Part shown: positions 5,153 through 7,380 of the stretch, piece after piece
Layout: each line of letters opens with the position of its first letter
Position numbering within the stretch: the stretch's first letter is position 1
Source: CAZTII01 sp964613305
GTDB lineage: Bacteria; Bacillota_I; Bacilli_A; Erysipelotrichales; Erysipelotrichaceae
Assembly: GCA_964613305.1 (NCBI GenBank)
Contig: CAZTII010000078.1
Location: 1-7,380 of the forward strand
Direction: 5' to 3'
Length of the DNA: 7,380 nt
The notes under the pieces: model-generated
The model's input: only the letters and a program-made list of their open reading frames with translations
What the model was told of the DNA's origin: nothing
The model's database searches: none
Program-made: the position numbers and the translations under genes

Positions 5153-6373
5153 CTACTCTAAACTCGATACGTACTCATCCATCGCTTGAGCAACCTTTTT
5201 AGAATACGCAACCGCTTCTACTACGGTTCTAGCACCATTAACAACATCTCCACTAGCAAAGATTCCATCTCTTGTTGTACGACCAAATTCATCCACGACA
5301 ACTAACCCTTTTTGATTTGTTTCAATACCTTTTGTTGTAGAAACAATACGATTTCTTGGACCTTGACTAATCGAAATAATAACACTATCACAAGGATGTA
5401 ATGTCGCTGTTTCTTCTTTCACGATGAATTCATCATCAACAAGTTCTGTATCCGCAAAAATAACTCCTTCGTCAGTTATCTCTAAGGCGGATTTATTAAA
5501 TTCAAAACGAACACCCTCTAATTTAGCAAAATCAGATTCGTGCTTACTAGCAGCGATTTGATCATCACGTGAATAACATATTACATCCTTAACACCTTTT
5601 CTTATCGCTGTTCTAGCAACGTCCATCGCCGCATTTCCAGCTCCAATAATAATAAGTGTTTTACCTAAATGATAACTATCAGGATTGTTTAAATAATTAA
5701 TACCAAAATGAACGTGCCCTAATGTTTCCCCCTTGATGTGTAAGGTATATGGTTGCCATACACCAGTACCAATAAAGATTGCTTTATAACCATCACGGAA
5801 TAAATCATCGATCCCAATGGCAGTACCTATCGTTGTATTAGGACGAATTTTAATTCCCTTTAAACGTAAATGACGATATTCAAAATCATCCAACACACTC
5901 TTAGGCAATCTAAATTCAGGAATTCCATAACGTAAAACACCACCAATTTTATCTTTACCTTCAAAAATAGTAACTTGATATCCTTTTCTAGCAAGTTCAA
6001 CAGCGATTGTTAAACCAGCAGGACCAGAACCAATAATACCAATACGTTTACCATTTGATTCAGTTGGTCCTTTTACCATCTTATTAGAATAAGTCATTGA
6101 TATGTATTGTTCAATTGCCGAAATGTGCACTGGTGCACCTTTTCGCCCTAAAACACAATGTCCTTCACATTGTTTTTCATGATTGCACACTAAACTACAT
6201 ACGGTTGTTAAGGGATTGTTTTCAAATAAAATTCGACCAGCTTCATCCAATTGACAATCCAACAACAATTTTATTACCGTTGGAATATCCGTTTGAATTG
6301 GACATCCTTTTCTACATAGTGGAACTTTACACTGTAAGCAACGCTTTGCCTCATCAATAATGTGATTTGCCAT
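5153..6373 (-). CDS. FAD/NAD(P)-dependent iron-sulfur oxidoreductase, GltD/GltA-like
   Basis: A 406-residue cytoplasmic flavoprotein of the family that includes the glutamate synthase small subunit (GltD), GltA and NfnB. Two cysteine clusters come first: CLQCKVPLCRKGCP (Cys12, 15, 20, 24) and Cys59, 63, 69, 73 ending in CEGHCVLG, which should bind iron-sulfur clusters. Next come the FAD motif GSGPAGL (115-121) with GGVLRYGIPEFRLPK, the NAD(P) motif IGAGNAAMDVAR (243-254), and the FAD-closing FASGDVVNGARTVVEAVAYS. It is about 50 residues shorter than typical GltA/NfnB, mostly in the NAD(P) domain, where the usual YRRS-EMPAR stretch is replaced by CYSRDDQIAASK. No catalytic glutamate synthase subunit or NfnA lies nearby, so the electron acceptor is unknown. 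I chose the ATG at 6373: it has a strong GGAGGG site (6380-6385), whereas an ATG 39 bases upstream lies at the promoter. LysR follows directly. Confidence 0.92.
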   Translation of the reverse strand: MANHIIDEAKRCLQCKVPLCRKGCPIQTDIPTVIKLLLDCQLDEAGRILFENNPLTTVCSLVCNHEKQCEGHCVLGRKGAPVHISAIEQYISMTYSNKMVKGPTESNGKRIGIIGSGPAGLTIAVELARKGYQVTIFEGKDKIGGVLRYGIPEFRLPKSVLDDFEYRHLRLKGIKIRPNTTIGTAIGIDDLFRDGYKAIFIGTGVWQPYTLHIKGETLGHVHFGINYLNNPDSYHLGKTLIIIGAGNAAMDVARTAIRKGVKDVICYSRDDQIAASKHESDFAKLEGVRFEFNKSALEITDEGVIFADTELVDDEFIVKEETATLHPCDSVIISISQGPRNRIVSTTKGIETNQKGLVVVDEFGRTTRDGIFASGDVVNGARTVVEAVAYSKKVAQAMDEYVSSLE

Positions 6374-6395
6374 AAAACCCTCCTTCATGACTTGT

Positions 6396-6405
6396 ATACA
6401 TGTAT
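6396..6405. promoter_or_regulatory. Palindrome over the oxidoreductase start site (possible operator)
   Basis: ATACATGTAT is a perfect 10-bp palindrome just past the -10 box of the oxidoreductase promoter and over its likely start point. A second palindrome, TTGTACAA (6405-6412), overlaps its edge and the -10. A regulator bound here would block transcription; the LysR protein at the end of the same operon is the obvious candidate. This is inference. Confidence 0.35.
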
Positions 6406-6432
6406 TGTACAAAAAAAATAGTACTTAGTAAA
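6404..6432 (-). promoter_or_regulatory. Promoter of the oxidoreductase-LysR operon
   Basis: On the minus strand TTTACT (6427-6432) is followed after 17 bases by TACAAT (6404-6409), which match four and five of six SigA consensus bases. The -35 and spacer lie inside the yitT terminator hairpin and its T run. Transcription would start near 6397, giving a short leader with the GGAGGG site. This also excludes the upstream ATG at 6412 as a start. Confidence 0.55.
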
Positions 6433-6438
6433 GTACTA
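6411..6438 (-). terminator. Intrinsic terminator of the YitT-family gene
   Basis: On the minus strand, eight bases after the yitT stop codon, arms TAGTACTT and AAGTACTA form an 8-pair stem with a TACT loop, followed by eight T. The stem is A/T-rich (two G-C pairs), so it may leak. It shares bases with the promoter of the next operon. Confidence 0.75.
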
Positions 6439-6445
6439 CTTAAAG

Positions 6446-7303
6446 TTACGTATCCAATTTTTCTAAAAAACCTTTCCCATGAATTTCACTAGAATCCATC
6501 ACAATCATAAAAGCGTGTTCATCCATTTCATAGACAATATTTTTAATTGCAGCCGCTTGATGTAACGAGCAAGCACACATCAACACCTGTGTTTTTTCTT
6601 TACTATAACTTCTAGTACCATCAAGAAAGGTAGATCCACGACCAATCGTAGCAGAAATAGCTTCAGATAAAGCTGCAACATGTTTACTAATAACAAAAAT
6701 CAATTTATTCGTACTTGCGCCAAGCATAATTTTATCGACAACGACCGTACACAACAACATTGAAATCAATCCATATAAAATAGTATCAATGTTTTTATAC
6801 ACTAAAACACCTAACAACACTACTGAACCATCAATCACTTGAGTAATCGTGCCTATGGATAAATGGGGATATTTTTTGCGAAGCAATAAAATGATAAAAT
6901 CACTACCTCCAGTTGACGATCCTTGTAAGTAAACTAAAGCATAACCAATACCACTCAACAACCCAGTAAAAATAGAAGCTAATAGTTTATCACCAGTATA
7001 CACAGGTACATAATAAGTAACTAAATCTAAGATAATAGAACCAATAATCATTGTTTTTAAGGAACGTAGAAAGAAATTTTTACCAAGCGATTTATAACTC
7101 AATATGATAATTGGAATATTTAAGGCTAACGTAAAAATTCCCATCGGAGTTTTAAACAAGTAATTTACAATCAAAGCGACTCCACTTATGCCACCAGTCG
7201 CAAATTCTGCATTTTTAGCAAAAACTGCTAATGCGACGGCAATAAAAAGTCCACCTACAATATCACTTACAAGCATTGTTTTCCATTTAAATTTTTTTTC
7301 CAT
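6446..7303 (-). CDS. YitT-family membrane protein (DUF161 and DUF2179)
   Basis: A 285-residue inner-membrane protein of a large, poorly understood Bacillota family, often present in several copies per genome. The N-terminal part has about five to six membrane segments (from residue 10 to about 195), with the family motif QGSSTGGSDFIILLLRKKYP (127-146) and the following SIGTITQVIDG. The cytoplasmic C-terminal DUF2179 domain (about 205-280) has GRGSTFLDGTRSY (221-233) and ends in DEHAFMIVMDSSEIHGKGF, near the family's usual ending. The length is normal and no residues look lost. I chose the ATG at 7303: GAGGT (7313-7317) is nine bases upstream, whereas the TTG at 7312 would directly touch that site. 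It has its own promoter and terminator, so it is probably a single-gene unit. No substrate or biochemical role is established that I can rely on. Confidence 0.93.
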   Translation of the reverse strand: MEKKFKWKTMLVSDIVGGLFIAVALAVFAKNAEFATGGISGVALIVNYLFKTPMGIFTLALNIPIIILSYKSLGKNFFLRSLKTMIIGSIILDLVTYYVPVYTGDKLLASIFTGLLSGIGYALVYLQGSSTGGSDFIILLLRKKYPHLSIGTITQVIDGSVVLLGVLVYKNIDTILYGLISMLLCTVVVDKIMLGASTNKLIFVISKHVAALSEAISATIGRGSTFLDGTRSYSKEKTQVLMCACSLHQAAAIKNIVYEMDEHAFMIVMDSSEIHGKGFLEKLDT

Positions 7304-7323
7304 ATGTGACAAACCTCGCAGTC

Positions 7324-7352
7324 AGTATACTATATTTAAACCGCTTTATCAA
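7324..7352 (-). promoter_or_regulatory. SigA-type promoter of the YitT-family gene
   Basis: On the minus strand TTGATA (7347-7352) is followed after exactly 17 bases by TATACT (7324-7329); each matches five of six consensus bases. The start would be near 7317, leaving a leader of about 14 bases that begins at the GAGGT ribosome site. Confidence 0.75.
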
Positions 7353-7372
7353 TTAATAGGATAGCTTGATAA
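7346..7372. repeat. Inverted repeat over the yitT -35 box
   Basis: TTATCAA (7346-7352) and TTGATAA (7366-7372) are exact 7-bp inverted repeats 13 bases apart, followed on the plus strand by seven T (7373-7379). The left arm contains the -35 box of yitT. It could be an operator or a weak plus-strand terminator, but the plus strand has no gene ahead of it here. Confidence 0.35.
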
Positions 7373-7380
7373 TTTTTTTC

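Noticed and set aside
6097..6360. Plus-strand open frame opposite the cysteine clusters of the oxidoreductase
   Set aside because: It is the mirror of a conserved iron-sulfur region and lacks a ribosome site or family resemblance.
6374..6412. A 13-residue N-terminal extension of the oxidoreductase starting at the ATG at 6412
   Set aside because: It would start upstream of the likely transcription start, and the GGAGGG site points to the ATG at 6373.
7304..7312. A TTG start three codons upstream for the YitT-family gene
   Set aside because: The ribosome site GAGGT would touch the TTG directly; its spacing fits only the ATG at 7303.
1..7380. A defence island, mobile element or CRISPR array
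   Set aside because: No transposase, integrase, nuclease, toxin-antitoxin pair or regular repeat-spacer pattern is visible, and all main genes belong to ordinary metabolic, transport or regulatory families.

Overview
The window reads as chromosomal DNA from a low-GC Bacillota. It is strongly A/T-rich at third codon positions, has GGAGG-type ribosome sites before almost every gene and SigA-like promoters, and its genes follow the standard code. The mix of genes (a PTS enzyme I with no ptsH beside it, a small MG284/MPN403-like protein, a YitT-family membrane protein, paired half-size chromate-type transporters) best fits an anaerobic, probably gut-associated Erysipelotrichia-like lineage. That placement is inference and nothing in the window proves it. 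There are no rRNA or tRNA genes, insertion sequences, CRISPR arrays or phage structural genes.

Layout: (1) 83-1976 holds ptsI on the minus strand, with a terminator after it and a leader containing a CcpA cre-like site and a 14-bp perfect palindrome next to its ribosome site. (2) 1977-2291 is a small minus-strand gene for a possibly helix-turn-helix-like protein of unknown function. (3) 2292-2445 is a divergent promoter region. (4) 2446-3102 is a plus-strand gene for a multi-pass membrane protein that looks like a CPBP (CAAX/bacteriocin-processing) protease that has lost its catalytic residues. (5) 3103-3182 is a short intergenic region ending in a terminator-like hairpin whose 3' arm is also the ribosome site of the next gene. 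(6) 3183-4311 holds two overlapping genes for the halves of a ChrA-type transporter. (7) 4253-6373 is a minus-strand operon of a GltD/GltA-like iron-sulfur flavoprotein oxidoreductase followed, with no spacer, by a LysR-type regulator. This operon runs into the 3' end of the transporter pair with a 59-bp convergent overlap. (8) 6374-7380 holds a minus-strand YitT-family membrane protein with a good promoter and its own terminator; the oxidoreductase promoter is folded into that terminator.

How the genes may work together: ptsI supplies phosphoryl groups from PEP to HPr, encoded elsewhere, and so drives sugar uptake. The two ChrA halves probably act together as one transporter, as is known for split ChrA proteins. 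The LysR regulator lies between the transporter and the oxidoreductase and is the natural candidate to control one or both, but its ligand is unknown. The remaining genes look like independent units.

I see no clear undescribed multi-gene system. The most interesting features are small: terminators that share bases with the promoter or ribosome site of the next gene, the non-catalytic CPBP-like protein, the compact GltD-like protein without its usual partner, and the operator-like sites before ptsI.
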